From positions 5,208,001 through 5,272,000 of the forward strand of contig NZ_JACHMF010000001.1 of NCBI RefSeq assembly GCF_014204895.1: a DNA stretch of 64,000 bases, given 5' to 3'. The first letter of the stretch is position 1. Every line of letters begins with the position of its first letter. A program made the translations under genes and the position numbers. This document shows, one piece after another, positions 35,553-43,562 of the stretch. The notes under the pieces are model-generated. The model did no database searches. It saw only the letters and a list, made by a program, of their open reading frames with translations, and was not told the origin of the DNA. This stretch comes from Paractinoplanes abujensis (GTDB taxonomy: Bacteria; Actinomycetota; Actinomycetes; Mycobacteriales; Micromonosporaceae).

Positions 35553-36554
35553 ATGCGGATCACTGTGCTGGGGGCGGGGTCGTGGGGCACCACGGTCGCG
35601 GCGGTGTTGACTCGGCGGGATCATGAGTCGTTGATCTGGGCACGGGATCCGGTGGTCGCGGACGAAATCAACGCCAAGCACACCAATGAGCGGTATCTGC
35701 AGGGGTTCACGCTGCCGGAACGGTTGCGGGCCACCGCGGATCTGAGTGAGGCGGCGGGACACGCGGAACTGCTCGTCGTGGGGGTGCCCACGGGGGCGTT
35801 TCGCGGCACGCTGGAACGCGTACGGGCTGATCTGCACCCGTGGATTCCGGTGGTGAGCCTCAGCAAAGGGCTGGAACGCGACTCGCTGCTGCGGATGAGC
35901 GAAGTGATCAAAGACGTGCTGCCGGGGCATCCGGCTGCGGCGCTCACCGGGCCCAACCTGGCCAAGGAGATCATGGCGGGGATGGCGGCGGCGACCGTGA
36001 TCGCGACCGAGGATCTCACCGTGGCCACCGAGATCCAGCGGGTGTTCCGGCGCGGGCTGTTGCGGGTCTACACCAACCATGACGTGATCGGGTGCGAGGT
36101 CGGCGGGGCGTTGAAGAACGTCGTGGCCATTGCTACGGGCATCGCCCAGGGGCTGGGTGTCGGGGACAACACGCGGGCCGGGGTGATCTCACGGGGGCTG
36201 GCCGAGCTGACGACGCTGGCGGTCGCGATGGGCGGTGAACCGACCACGCTGGCCGGGCTGGCCGGCATGGGTGACCTGGTGGCGACGTGCATCAGCCCGC
36301 ACAGCCGCAACCGGTACGTGGGTGAGCAGCTCGGGCGGGGGCGCAGCCTGGACGACATCCTGGCCGAGATGGGGCAGGTGGCCGAGGGGGTCAAGACCGT
36401 GCACGCGGCGGTGCAACTGGCCGATCAGCACGAGTTGGCGATGCCGATCACCCGTACGATCCACCGCGTCATCACCGGCGACATCACCGCCGAGCGGGCC
36501 TACGAGGGGCTGCTGCGCTCACATCCGGCCGGCCACGAGTCCGAACCCGGGTGA
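35553..36554 (+). CDS. gpsA: Glycerol-3-phosphate dehydrogenase (NAD(P)+)
   Basis: Makes sn-glycerol 3-phosphate from dihydroxyacetone phosphate for phospholipid synthesis; cytoplasmic. 333 aa from the ATG at 35553 with AAGGGGA before it (GTG at 35538 possible). RITVLGAGSWGTTVA binds NAD(P), LTGPNLAKEI and GCEVGGALKNVVAIATGIA with the catalytic Lys are family hallmarks, as are GLAGMGDLVATCISPHSRN and EGVKT. Usually essential, and often with a second copy elsewhere in actinobacteria. Confidence 0.95.
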   Translation: MRITVLGAGSWGTTVAAVLTRRDHESLIWARDPVVADEINAKHTNERYLQGFTLPERLRATADLSEAAGHAELLVVGVPTGAFRGTLERVRADLHPWIPVVSLSKGLERDSLLRMSEVIKDVLPGHPAAALTGPNLAKEIMAGMAAATVIATEDLTVATEIQRVFRRGLLRVYTNHDVIGCEVGGALKNVVAIATGIAQGLGVGDNTRAGVISRGLAELTTLAVAMGGEPTTLAGLAGMGDLVATCISPHSRNRYVGEQLGRGRSLDDILAEMGQVAEGVKTVHAAVQLADQHELAMPITRTIHRVITGDITAERAYEGLLRSHPAGHESEPG

Positions 36555-36711
36555 CGAGAGCGCGCCGGGCCGCTGGTCAGACGGTGATCGAGCCGAGCAC
36601 CGCGGCGTTGCTGGTGCCGCTCGCGGCGCGATCCCCGGCGGCTTTCACCTGGTCGGGGGCGGCGCCGCCGAAACTGCGTCGCGGGTGCGGAGCTCAGCCG
36701 GGCGGAGAAAC

Positions 36712-36882
36712 TTACTGCCGGGCCTCCAGCAAGGTGGCCAGAATCGCGATCAGGGCCATGGCCGCGAACAGGCCCGTCAGAACCCAGCGGGTCGCGGGGT
36801 GGGCGAAGTTGAGCGTCAGGCCCAGGCCGGAGCGGCGCGGCACGAACAAGCGGGGATCTCGCGGGTCCGAGTAGAACCACAT
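36712..36882 (-). CDS. Small DUF5808-like membrane protein
   Basis: 56 aa from an ATG at 36882. WFYSDPRDPRLFVPRRSGLG then LTLNFAHPATRW matches the pattern of DUF5808 (a folded loop with a conserved FVP-x-G-TLNFAH motif), followed by one membrane segment, VLTGLFAAMALIAILATLL. Function unknown. The 157 bases between gpsA and its stop are non-coding as far as I can see. Confidence 0.65.
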   Translation of the reverse strand: MWFYSDPRDPRLFVPRRSGLGLTLNFAHPATRWVLTGLFAAMALIAILATLLEARQ

Positions 36883-36905
36883 CTGCCCAGTATGCGCGCG
36901 CACGG

Positions 36906-37946
36906 TCAGGCGACGCGCCGGCCGCGGACGATCACCGCTCGGGGACGGCTCAGCGCGCCGAGGTCGAGGCGAGGGTCGGCGTCCAGGACTACCGCGTCGG
37001 CCGGGGCGCCGGCAGTCAGGCCCGCGAAGCCCAAATAGGACCGGGCTTTCCACGAGGCCGCGCCCAGTGCCTCGTGGGGTGGGACACCGGCGGCCACCAG
37101 CGCCCGGATCTCGTCGGTGATGCGGCCGTGCGGGCGGGAGTCGGTGCCGGCCAGGATGGTGACGCCGGCCTCGACCGCGGCGGCGACCAGGCCCGGATGG
37201 GCGGTGGCACCGGACACGTACCAGGACCGGCCGGGGGTGTCCGGGTCCTGCTGCTTGCGGGCCAGCGAGCCGGTGATCACGGACAGGGTGGGGGTCAGCG
37301 CGGTGCCCTGTTCGGCCATCGTGGACAGCAGGTCCGGGTCGAGGCACATGCCGTGTTCGATCGAGTCGACCCCGGCCTCGACGGCGACCGCGCCCCCGGC
37401 GGCGTGCTGCGAGTGCACCGCGAGCCGCCCGCCCGCCGCGTGCACGCGGGTGACCGCCTCGCGCAGGATGTCCACCGGGAGCACGTCGTCGCCGTACTTC
37501 CAGTCGATGACAACCTTGGCCCATCCCGTACGGGCGGCCTGCGCGGCGGCGATCCGGGGCAGGTCGGCGGGGTCGGGGCGACGGCCCCAGCCGGGGAAGA
37601 ACTGCCCGTGCTGGGCGATCCACTCCCCCGCGTGCAGGGCCCGTGGGGTGTCCTCGTCGCGGCCGAACCACTCGGGCGGGTCCCCGGCCAGGCCCGGCGC
37701 GCGGATCAACGTGACCCCGGCGGCCAGATGCGCCCGCAGGTCGTCGCGCAGGATGGCGTCGTCGAGCGGCCGGCCGAGCTCTTGCGCGCCGGGGTGCGTG
37801 TGCGCGTCGACCAGGCCGGGCAGCAACCAGCCCTCGGCGACCAGGTCCGCGTGCGGCACCGGATCGGTCGTCCAGCGGTCCCCGTCGGCGTACAGGTCGA
37901 TCGGCTCGGCCTCGGGAAGCGCGAAACCCCGGATGCGTACCGTCAC
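36906..37946 (-). CDS. Metal-dependent amidohydrolase (imidazolonepropionase-like)
   Basis: 346 aa from a GTG at 37946, one base after the stop of the upstream gene; the open frame runs further but as a shadow. LVDAHTHPGAQE gives the HxH metal pair, KVVIDWKY the bridging Lys, HSQHAAGG and IEHGMCLD the two further His, and LAGTDSRPHG the catalytic Asp. It therefore has all ligands of the binuclear amidohydrolase site. Substrate unknown; dipeptidase or lactonase action is possible. Confidence 0.88.
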   Translation of the reverse strand: MTVRIRGFALPEAEPIDLYADGDRWTTDPVPHADLVAEGWLLPGLVDAHTHPGAQELGRPLDDAILRDDLRAHLAAGVTLIRAPGLAGDPPEWFGRDEDTPRALHAGEWIAQHGQFFPGWGRRPDPADLPRIAAAQAARTGWAKVVIDWKYGDDVLPVDILREAVTRVHAAGGRLAVHSQHAAGGAVAVEAGVDSIEHGMCLDPDLLSTMAEQGTALTPTLSVITGSLARKQQDPDTPGRSWYVSGATAHPGLVAAAVEAGVTILAGTDSRPHGRITDEIRALVAAGVPPHEALGAASWKARSYLGFAGLTAGAPADAVVLDADPRLDLGALSRPRAVIVRGRRVA

Positions 37947-37947
37947 C

Positions 37948-38856
37948 TCAACCCCCGATCGGGAAAGAGCCCTGGCGCCACTGCCAGTGACCGCCGGCCT
38001 GCAAGTGGTCGATGAGGGCGCGCCGCAGGGCGGTGTCACGCGGGAGCTGGCCGAGGGGTGTGGACAACGTACGGAAGCCGAACCGCATGACCTCGACGTC
38101 GCAGTCCAAACCGGCCTGTTCCTCGTACGGGGAAAGGTCGAAACGCTTCTGGAAGCTGATGATGTTGGAGTCGTCGGGCAGGTAGTCACGCAGCTGCGGG
38201 TCGAGCAGCCAGGAGCCGCACGAGAACGCGGCGTAGGGCTCGTCGGGGAAATGACGGGGGAAGAACGCGCGGGCCTCGGCCAGGGAGGCGTCGACCGCGG
38301 CCGGGGTCAGCGGGCCCGACTCGGGGATGTGCAGGCTGAGGGACTTGTGGCCGCGCTGGAACTGCAGGCGGCCGAGCTCGTAGAGGCCACCGCGGGCGTG
38401 CAGGGTGAGCCAGCTCTGCATGACCGGCCAGCCCTCGCCCTTCATCCGGCGGTCCACGGCGAGGTTGCGGCCCAGGTCGGCCAGGGTGGTCCAGGAAACC
38501 GCGTCGGGGATGCCGTGCTCACGGTGGTAACCCCGGACGTCGTCGAGCAGGGCCAGGTAGGCGTACACGAAATAGCGCGGCAGCTCCGGGCCGGGGACCA
38601 GCCAGTCGTAGCCGCCGAGGTCGGCGCGGACCAGGGCGATCGAGCGGTCGAGCAGCCAGCGCAACTCGGGCGTCCACCGCTCGGAAGGCCAATCGTCCAG
38701 GATCTCGCGGGCGTCCTCCGGCCGTACGGCCAGCCGGTCGAGCAGTTCGGGGGCGTCGGACCGGGCCGGCAGCGGAGCCGACGGACCGTCACCCGCGAGC
38801 CGCTCGACCTGATCGACAGGAACACCTAGCCGGGCGGCGACGTCATCGAGATCCAC
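37948..38856 (-). CDS. N-acyltransferase-like protein with GNAT-like C-terminal half
   Basis: 302 aa. The N-terminal half is helical (RWLLDRSIALVRADLGGYDW); the C-terminal half contains LTLHARGGLYELGRLQFQ, LSLHIPESGPLTPAAVD, ARAFFPRHFPDE and CGSWLLDPQL, which match the actinobacterial family of DUF5596 / GNAT-like C-terminal domain proteins. The activity is not known. It precedes the amidohydrolase with no spacing, so the two are co-transcribed. Confidence 0.75.
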   Translation of the reverse strand: MDLDDVAARLGVPVDQVERLAGDGPSAPLPARSDAPELLDRLAVRPEDAREILDDWPSERWTPELRWLLDRSIALVRADLGGYDWLVPGPELPRYFVYAYLALLDDVRGYHREHGIPDAVSWTTLADLGRNLAVDRRMKGEGWPVMQSWLTLHARGGLYELGRLQFQRGHKSLSLHIPESGPLTPAAVDASLAEARAFFPRHFPDEPYAAFSCGSWLLDPQLRDYLPDDSNIISFQKRFDLSPYEEQAGLDCDVEVMRFGFRTLSTPLGQLPRDTALRRALIDHLQAGGHWQWRQGSFPIGG

Positions 38857-38865
38857 CGGGGCATC

Positions 38866-39915
38866 CTAAGCGCGCCGCCACCGCGCCATTACCCCGTCGA
38901 TGGTCGCGCGGATGCGCCGGCGGGCCTCGTCCCGCGGCACACCGGCCATGAGCATTTCGTCGTACGGGGTGTCCTCGTGCCGGATAGAGGCGACCACCGC
39001 ACGGGTCACGGCATCCGGGTCGAGGGCCCGGCCGGCGGCGCTGCGACCCACCCGGCCACTCCCCCGGACGGCCGTGTGCAAGCTGATCTCGGCCGCGCGG
39101 TCCGGTGGGCAGCCCGGGAACAACTCGCCGATCAGGCCGGCCAGTTTCTGCTGGAACACGTCGTCGGCGGCCGCCCGGCGTTCCCGGTCGCGTACGCGGC
39201 GGCGGGCCCGGGCGTCCTCATCGGACAGGCACTGCTGCTCGGCCAGTTCGAGCGCGGACCGCTCGACCAGCAGCCCCTGCCGTTCGTTGCGTTTGCGGGA
39301 CTTGTTGAACCGCACCACGACCGCCGACAGCCGGCTGGCCTGCTTGGCCCGGCGGGTCAACGCGGCGTCACCGGCCGGCAGGAACACCAGATGCCCGAGG
39401 TCGGCGCAGCCCGGGCAGATCGGCCCGGCGTCCTCCATCATGAGCAGGCCGGCTTCCGTCTCCCCGCACCCGGCGCAGGTGAACGGTTTCGCGGCCATCA
39501 GCACCACCAGGTCCGGGGGTTTGCTCTGCCGGGCCGTGATGCGTTCCTGCTGCTTCCCGGTCAGATCGGCGGCCAGCCAATGTTTCCGGTACGCCTCCTC
39601 GCCCCGCCCGGCACTGGTGAACCGCAGCGGCCGGCGGTCGCGAGTGGCGGCCACGTAGTCGACCTCGCGGGGACGCAGCCCGCGGCTCTCCACCCAGCGG
39701 TGAAAGATCTCCATCGCGTCGGCCAGCCGGTCGGCGGTCACCGCGGCGATACCTTCCAGGTGCGGCTCGCGGCCCTGCCGCCAGTCGGTCACCCGGCCCG
39801 GCGGCAACCACCCCAACCCGGCCAGCACGTCCACCGGGCACACATAGCGCTGCCGCTGCAGAACTTGCTCAGCGGCGGTCACCACGCGACGTTCCAGCTT
39901 CGAGGCGCCCTGCAT
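38866..39915 (-). CDS. DUF2293 protein with a Cys4 zinc-binding motif
   Basis: 349 aa. CAGCGETEAGLL ... CPGCADLGHL around residues 143-170 forms a Cys4 zinc site, and RSALELAEQQCLSDEDARARRR with FVP-like FLPAGDAALTRRA recalls DUF2293 proteins. The C-terminal FPGCPPDRAAEISLHTAVRGSGRVGRS is the DUF2293 core. Function unknown; a nucleic acid role is possible. Start at the ATG 39915 has only a weak ribosome binding site. Confidence 0.75.
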   Translation of the reverse strand: MQGASKLERRVVTAAEQVLQRQRYVCPVDVLAGLGWLPPGRVTDWRQGREPHLEGIAAVTADRLADAMEIFHRWVESRGLRPREVDYVAATRDRRPLRFTSAGRGEEAYRKHWLAADLTGKQQERITARQSKPPDLVVLMAAKPFTCAGCGETEAGLLMMEDAGPICPGCADLGHLVFLPAGDAALTRRAKQASRLSAVVVRFNKSRKRNERQGLLVERSALELAEQQCLSDEDARARRRVRDRERRAAADDVFQQKLAGLIGELFPGCPPDRAAEISLHTAVRGSGRVGRSAAGRALDPDAVTRAVVASIRHEDTPYDEMLMAGVPRDEARRRIRATIDGVMARWRRA

Positions 39916-39926
39916 GACGCTGCACG

Positions 39927-40343
39927 CTACCCCGGAATCACTTGATCACCGGCCGAGTAACGTTCCCACCAACTGTCGCGGCGGTGCTTGACGAGCCGGC
40001 CGGCCTGGCGGGAAAACAGCAGAATGTCGCCGTTGAAGTCGAAAGCCGCGTCCTCCCGGCCGGTGTCGAGCACCCGGCGGACGACGGTGAGCACATTGGT
40101 CACCGCCCAACGGGCATCGGCCGCGTTGTCGAGCCCGAACGTGATCTGGACGTAGGATTCCGGCTCCCATTCCCATGAGCCTTCATCCGTTCCCAGGTCC
40201 AGGTACCCCTCGCGCCCGGCCGTAATGGTGACGTCGAACCCGAGCTCCGGCTTGTGGTCGGCGCCGAGGTGCGGAGCGATGCCAACCGGACGTCCAGCCG
40301 CCTCCGGAAAGGCCCGCTCGGCAACCTGATTGACCGGGCACAT
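39927..40343 (-). CDS. SitI3-like immunity-type protein, probably missing its original N-terminus
   Basis: 138 aa as it stands. LDLGTDEGSWEWEPESYVQITFGLDNAADARWAV and AAFDFNGDILLFSRQAG..WW resemble SitI3-type immunity proteins (partial quotes only). The ATG at 40343 falls within the broken toxin reading frame, and the first 25 residues do not look like a family start, so a deletion probably joined the end of the toxin gene to the body of its immunity gene. It may not be functional. Confidence 0.5.
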   Translation of the reverse strand: MCPVNQVAERAFPEAAGRPVGIAPHLGADHKPELGFDVTITAGREGYLDLGTDEGSWEWEPESYVQITFGLDNAADARWAVTNVLTVVRRVLDTGREDAAFDFNGDILLFSRQAGRLVKHRRDSWWERYSAGDQVIPG

Positions 40344-40886
40344 TCTTGTCGGACCGGACAGGCGAGTAGCAGTCGAACACGCGGCCCTCGATCAGGTAGT
40401 CCGGCTCTGTGTTCGGATTTCCGATATCGCCGGTGTCCCGGCGCGCCCGGGCGACGTCCGCCTTAGTCGGATTTCTGCCGGATCTGGAACCCTCGATCGG
40501 CGAGCGTCACCGCGCCCGAGTTCTCCATCTCGAGCGATCGGCGGACCTCGTTGTCCTCCTCCGGGTCGATCCGTTTGGGCGGACCGGCCGGAGAACCGCC
40601 GGGCCGGCCTGTGCTCGCGGTGAGCAGATCTCCGGGCACGATTCGCGGGGTGGCGGGCTGCTCGGCTGGGGCAGCGCCACGGCCGCCGTCCGCAATCGAG
40701 CGTCCAGTTCGCGCACGCGCATCGGCCGCTTCCTGCTGCTGACTCATGTTTTGGGCCGAGTGGCCGCCGCTGTCACCACGATGGCGCCGGGACGTTTCGT
40801 TGTCGGGCGCGTCGCCGTGTCCTCTGCTTTTCGGAGGCATCCGCGCGACCACCCCGCTCGTCCGTTTCGGCCTGCTTGTCCGTCAT
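40339..40886 (-). pseudogene. Decayed polymorphic toxin with a CdiA-CT-type tRNase domain
   Basis: From an ATG at 40886 the frame gives a short charged leader (MTDKQAETDERGGRADASEK), then shifts near 40840 to a low-complexity Gln/Arg/Ser stretch and VRRSLEMENSGAVTLADRGF. One extra base at the AAA near 40472-40474 breaks QNPTKADVARARRDTGDIGN; in the shifted frame the sequence continues as EPDYLIEGRVFDCYSPVRSD, the active-site region of CdiA-CT tRNA nucleases (NP...PDYLIEG.VFDCYSP). It stops short there; about 60 C-terminal residues are lost. Confidence 0.7.
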
Positions 40887-40915
40887 TGTGGAACGGCTGG
40901 GCAAGCGGGTACGGA

Positions 40916-41551
40916 TCAGCGACTGGGATCTTGAGCGACAGGGCCTGCGCTGACCAGCAACGGCATCACTGTGCGGACCTGGGCGGCCAGGTCGTCGAGG
41001 ATCGGCTCGCCGGTCGTGGAGTGGGCCAGCAGCGCCGCCTGGAAGAGGCCGTCGAGCATGGCGTACGCGGTGGGGGCGGGCACCGACGGCCGGGTGCCGC
41101 TCAGGGTCGCGTAGCGGTCGACCACCCGCCAGATCATGGCTTGCAGGGTGCCGTCGATCTCGGTGATCGCCTCGCGCAGCGACTCCTCGAACATGCTCTG
41201 GGTGCGCAGGTCGTACCAGAGGCGGTGCATCGGGGCCTCGTCGCGGATGGTCTGGGCCAGTTTGGCCGCGAAGGCCTCGACCAGTTCCTCCGGGGTGGTC
41301 GAGTCGCTGACCACGGCGTCGTAGCGGGTCACGCAGCGGGCCTTGTAGTGGCGGACGCTGTAGACGACCAGCTCGGTCTTGTCGGAGAAGTAGTAGTGGA
41401 CCACGCCGTGGCTGAACGGGGAGTTGCCCGCGATCTCGCGCAGGCTGGCCCGGGCGTAGCCGAGTTCGCCGAGGGTCAGCAGCGCGGACTCGGCCAGCTC
41501 GTCGCGGCGCCGGTCGAACTTGTCGGCCGGGCGGTCCTTCACAGGGGGCAC
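40916..41551 (-). CDS. TetR-family regulator beside the SDR/ligase operon
   Basis: About 211 aa from a GTG at 41551 (another GTG at 41542 and a TTG at 41596 are in frame; the start is uncertain). HTH SLREIAGNSPFSHGVVHYYFSDKTELV near residues 35-60. The C-terminal domain (MHRLWYDLRTQSMFEE, YAMLDGLFQAALL) fits TetR_C_6-type proteins. Divergent from the catabolic-looking operon at 41650, with an operator between, so it probably controls that operon. Confidence 0.85.
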   Translation of the reverse strand: MPPVKDRPADKFDRRRDELAESALLTLGELGYARASLREIAGNSPFSHGVVHYYFSDKTELVVYSVRHYKARCVTRYDAVVSDSTTPEELVEAFAAKLAQTIRDEAPMHRLWYDLRTQSMFEESLREAITEIDGTLQAMIWRVVDRYATLSGTRPSVPAPTAYAMLDGLFQAALLAHSTTGEPILDDLAAQVRTVMPLLVSAGPVAQDPSR

Positions 41552-41588
41552 CAGGACATCGTACGGCTTGACACTCGTCCAAAGTTTT

Positions 41589-41604
41589 CTTGACAAGTGT
41601 CAAG
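41589..41604. promoter_or_regulatory. TetR-type operator between the TetR gene and the SDR operon
   Basis: CTTGACAAGTGTCAAG has perfect 7-base arms around a 2-base centre. A second half-site, CTTGACACT, lies about 20 bases to the left. TTGACA within it could double as the -35 box of the SDR operon. Confidence 0.7.
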
Positions 41605-41649
41605 AGGAGGCATGTGATGTGGGTCTCCCTACACCACGGAGGAGCCCTC

Positions 41650-42432
41650 ATGACACAGATCGATCTCACCGGCCGCCGCGCGCTGGTCACCGGCGGCGCG
41701 CAGGGCCTGGGTGAAGGCATGGCCCGCGCCCTGGCCGCCGCGGGCGCGCGCGTCGTCGTCGCCGACCTGCAGGACGACCTCGGCCCCAAGGTCGCCGAGT
41801 CGCTGGGCGACGGCCACGGTTTCGTGCACCTCGACGTCACCGACGACGACAGCTGGGGCGCCGCCGTCGGCCGGGCGACCGGGATCCTGGGCGGGCTCGA
41901 CATCGTGGTCAACAACGCCGGCGTCGAGATCACCAGCCTGATCGTGGACCTCGACCCGGCCGCCGTCCGCAAACAGCTCGAGGTCAACCTGCTCGGCACC
42001 GCGCTGGGCATCAAGCACGCGTTCCGGGCGATGCGCGAGCAGAAGTCCGGCGTCGTGATCAACGTGGCCTCCGTGGCCGCGACCATCGCCTTCCCGGGCA
42101 TCGCGGTCTACTCGGCCACCAAGTCGGGCGTCGACCGCCTCACCCGCGTGGCGGCCATGGAGAGCGGCAAGCTGGGTTACGGCGTACGGGTCAATTGCCT
42201 TTATCCCGGTCTTGTCCCCACGGCCATGGGTGCGGGGCTGGCCAACGACGTGGCCCGGATCGGGTTGTTCGGCTCGCCCGAGGAGGCGGTCGGCGCGGTC
42301 GTCGAGCTGACCCCGAGCGGACGGCTGGGCGAGGTCGCCGACATGGCCGACGCGGTGGTGTTCCTGGCGTCCGACGCCGCGCGGTTCATCAACGGCGCAG
42401 GCCTGCCCGTCGACGGCGGAATGGGGATGTGA
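41650..42432 (+). CDS. Classical short-chain dehydrogenase/reductase
   Basis: 260 aa from the ATG at 41650 (GGAGGA seven bases before); an in-frame ATG at 41617 also has GAGGAGG. ALVTGGAQGLGEGMARALA binds the cofactor, NNAGVE, the Ser of NVASVAATIAF and YSATKSGVDRL form the active site. It leads an operon with a saccharopine-dehydrogenase-like enzyme and an acyl-CoA ligase; a hydroxyacyl or steroid/alicyclic substrate is possible. Confidence 0.9.
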   Translation: MTQIDLTGRRALVTGGAQGLGEGMARALAAAGARVVVADLQDDLGPKVAESLGDGHGFVHLDVTDDDSWGAAVGRATGILGGLDIVVNNAGVEITSLIVDLDPAAVRKQLEVNLLGTALGIKHAFRAMREQKSGVVINVASVAATIAFPGIAVYSATKSGVDRLTRVAAMESGKLGYGVRVNCLYPGLVPTAMGAGLANDVARIGLFGSPEEAVGAVVELTPSGRLGEVADMADAVVFLASDAARFINGAGLPVDGGMGM

Positions 42433-42434
42433 CC

Positions 42435-43562
42435 ATGACCGGCAAACCCGTCGTCGTCTACGGCGCCTCCGGCTACACCGGCCGGCTGATCTGCGAGTAC
42501 CTGCGCGAGTACAACGTGCCGTTCGTGGCCGCGGGGCGCGACGCGGCCAAGCTCAAGCTGTCGATGCAGGAGAACGTGGCCGGCATCGAGACCGCCGACT
42601 ACGAGGTCGTCGAGGTCGCCCACGACACCGCGGCTTTGACCGAGCTGTTCGCGGGGGCGTCGGTCGTGTGCAACACGGTGGGGCCGTTCAGCGTCTACGG
42701 GCCCGAGGTGGCCGAGGCGTGCCTGGCCGCGGGCACGCACTACCTCGACACCACCGGCGAGCAGGACTGGATGATCACCTGTGACGAGACGTACGGGGAC
42801 CGGTTCGCCGCGGCCGGCCTGCTGCTCGCGCCCGGCATCGCGCAGATGTACACGACCGGCGAGATCGCGGCCGAGCTGTGCCTGGAGAAGCCGGGACTGG
42901 ACACGTTGGACATCGCGGTGTTCTGGGGCGGCAGCCCGACCATCGCGTCCACGCTGACGATCCTCGTCAACGCGGCCACGTCGGGCGCCTTCCGGCTCGA
43001 GCAGAACCGGTACGAGGCCTGGGATCCCGACGCGGGCCTCTATCAGCTGGTGCTGCCGGGTCAGCACGAGCTGGCGCTGGCGTTGCCGTGGGGCGGCACG
43101 TCGCATCCGGTCTGGTATCGCCGCGATCCGCGCGTCGCCAACGTCAAGGTGCTCGGGGGCGTGTTCAACCGTGCGCTGATGAACGGCGTACCGCAAATCG
43201 TCTCGTCCGCCGTCGAAGCGACCAAAGACATGGACCCGGAGCAGCGGTACGCGGCCCTGACCGCCACCGCCGCGCAGGTGATGAACGTGATGCCGCCGCG
43301 CGAGAACCCGCGGCTCAACAAGTCGGTCGACTCGGTGCACGCGTCGGGGCCGCTCGGGCGCGCGCACTGCGTCATCTACGGCAACTCCAACTACAAACAG
43401 ACCGGTCTGATGCAGGCGTACGCGGCCTATCACCTGCTGCAGCAACCGCCGCGCCGGGTCGGGTTCGCCTCGGGCTGCCAGGCGTTCGGGCATCGCGAGC
43501 TGCTCGGGGTCCTGGAGAGCTTCGGTCTCGTACGGGAACCGACCGTCACGGTCGAGCGCTGA
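42435..43562 (+). CDS. Saccharopine dehydrogenase-like NAD(P)-binding oxidoreductase
   Basis: 375 aa from the ATG at 42435 (a GTG at 42429 overlaps the previous stop). VVVYGASGYTGRLICEYL is the cofactor loop; CNTVGPFSVYGPEVAEAC and HYLDTTGEQDWM are conserved in the actinobacterial trans-acting enoyl-reductase-like/saccharopine-reductase family (compare Rv2449c, Rv2953). It probably reduces an acyl or cyclic intermediate, not saccharopine. The stop overlaps the next start (TGATG). Confidence 0.85.
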   Translation: MTGKPVVVYGASGYTGRLICEYLREYNVPFVAAGRDAAKLKLSMQENVAGIETADYEVVEVAHDTAALTELFAGASVVCNTVGPFSVYGPEVAEACLAAGTHYLDTTGEQDWMITCDETYGDRFAAAGLLLAPGIAQMYTTGEIAAELCLEKPGLDTLDIAVFWGGSPTIASTLTILVNAATSGAFRLEQNRYEAWDPDAGLYQLVLPGQHELALALPWGGTSHPVWYRRDPRVANVKVLGGVFNRALMNGVPQIVSSAVEATKDMDPEQRYAALTATAAQVMNVMPPRENPRLNKSVDSVHASGPLGRAHCVIYGNSNYKQTGLMQAYAAYHLLQQPPRRVGFASGCQAFGHRELLGVLESFGLVREPTVTVER

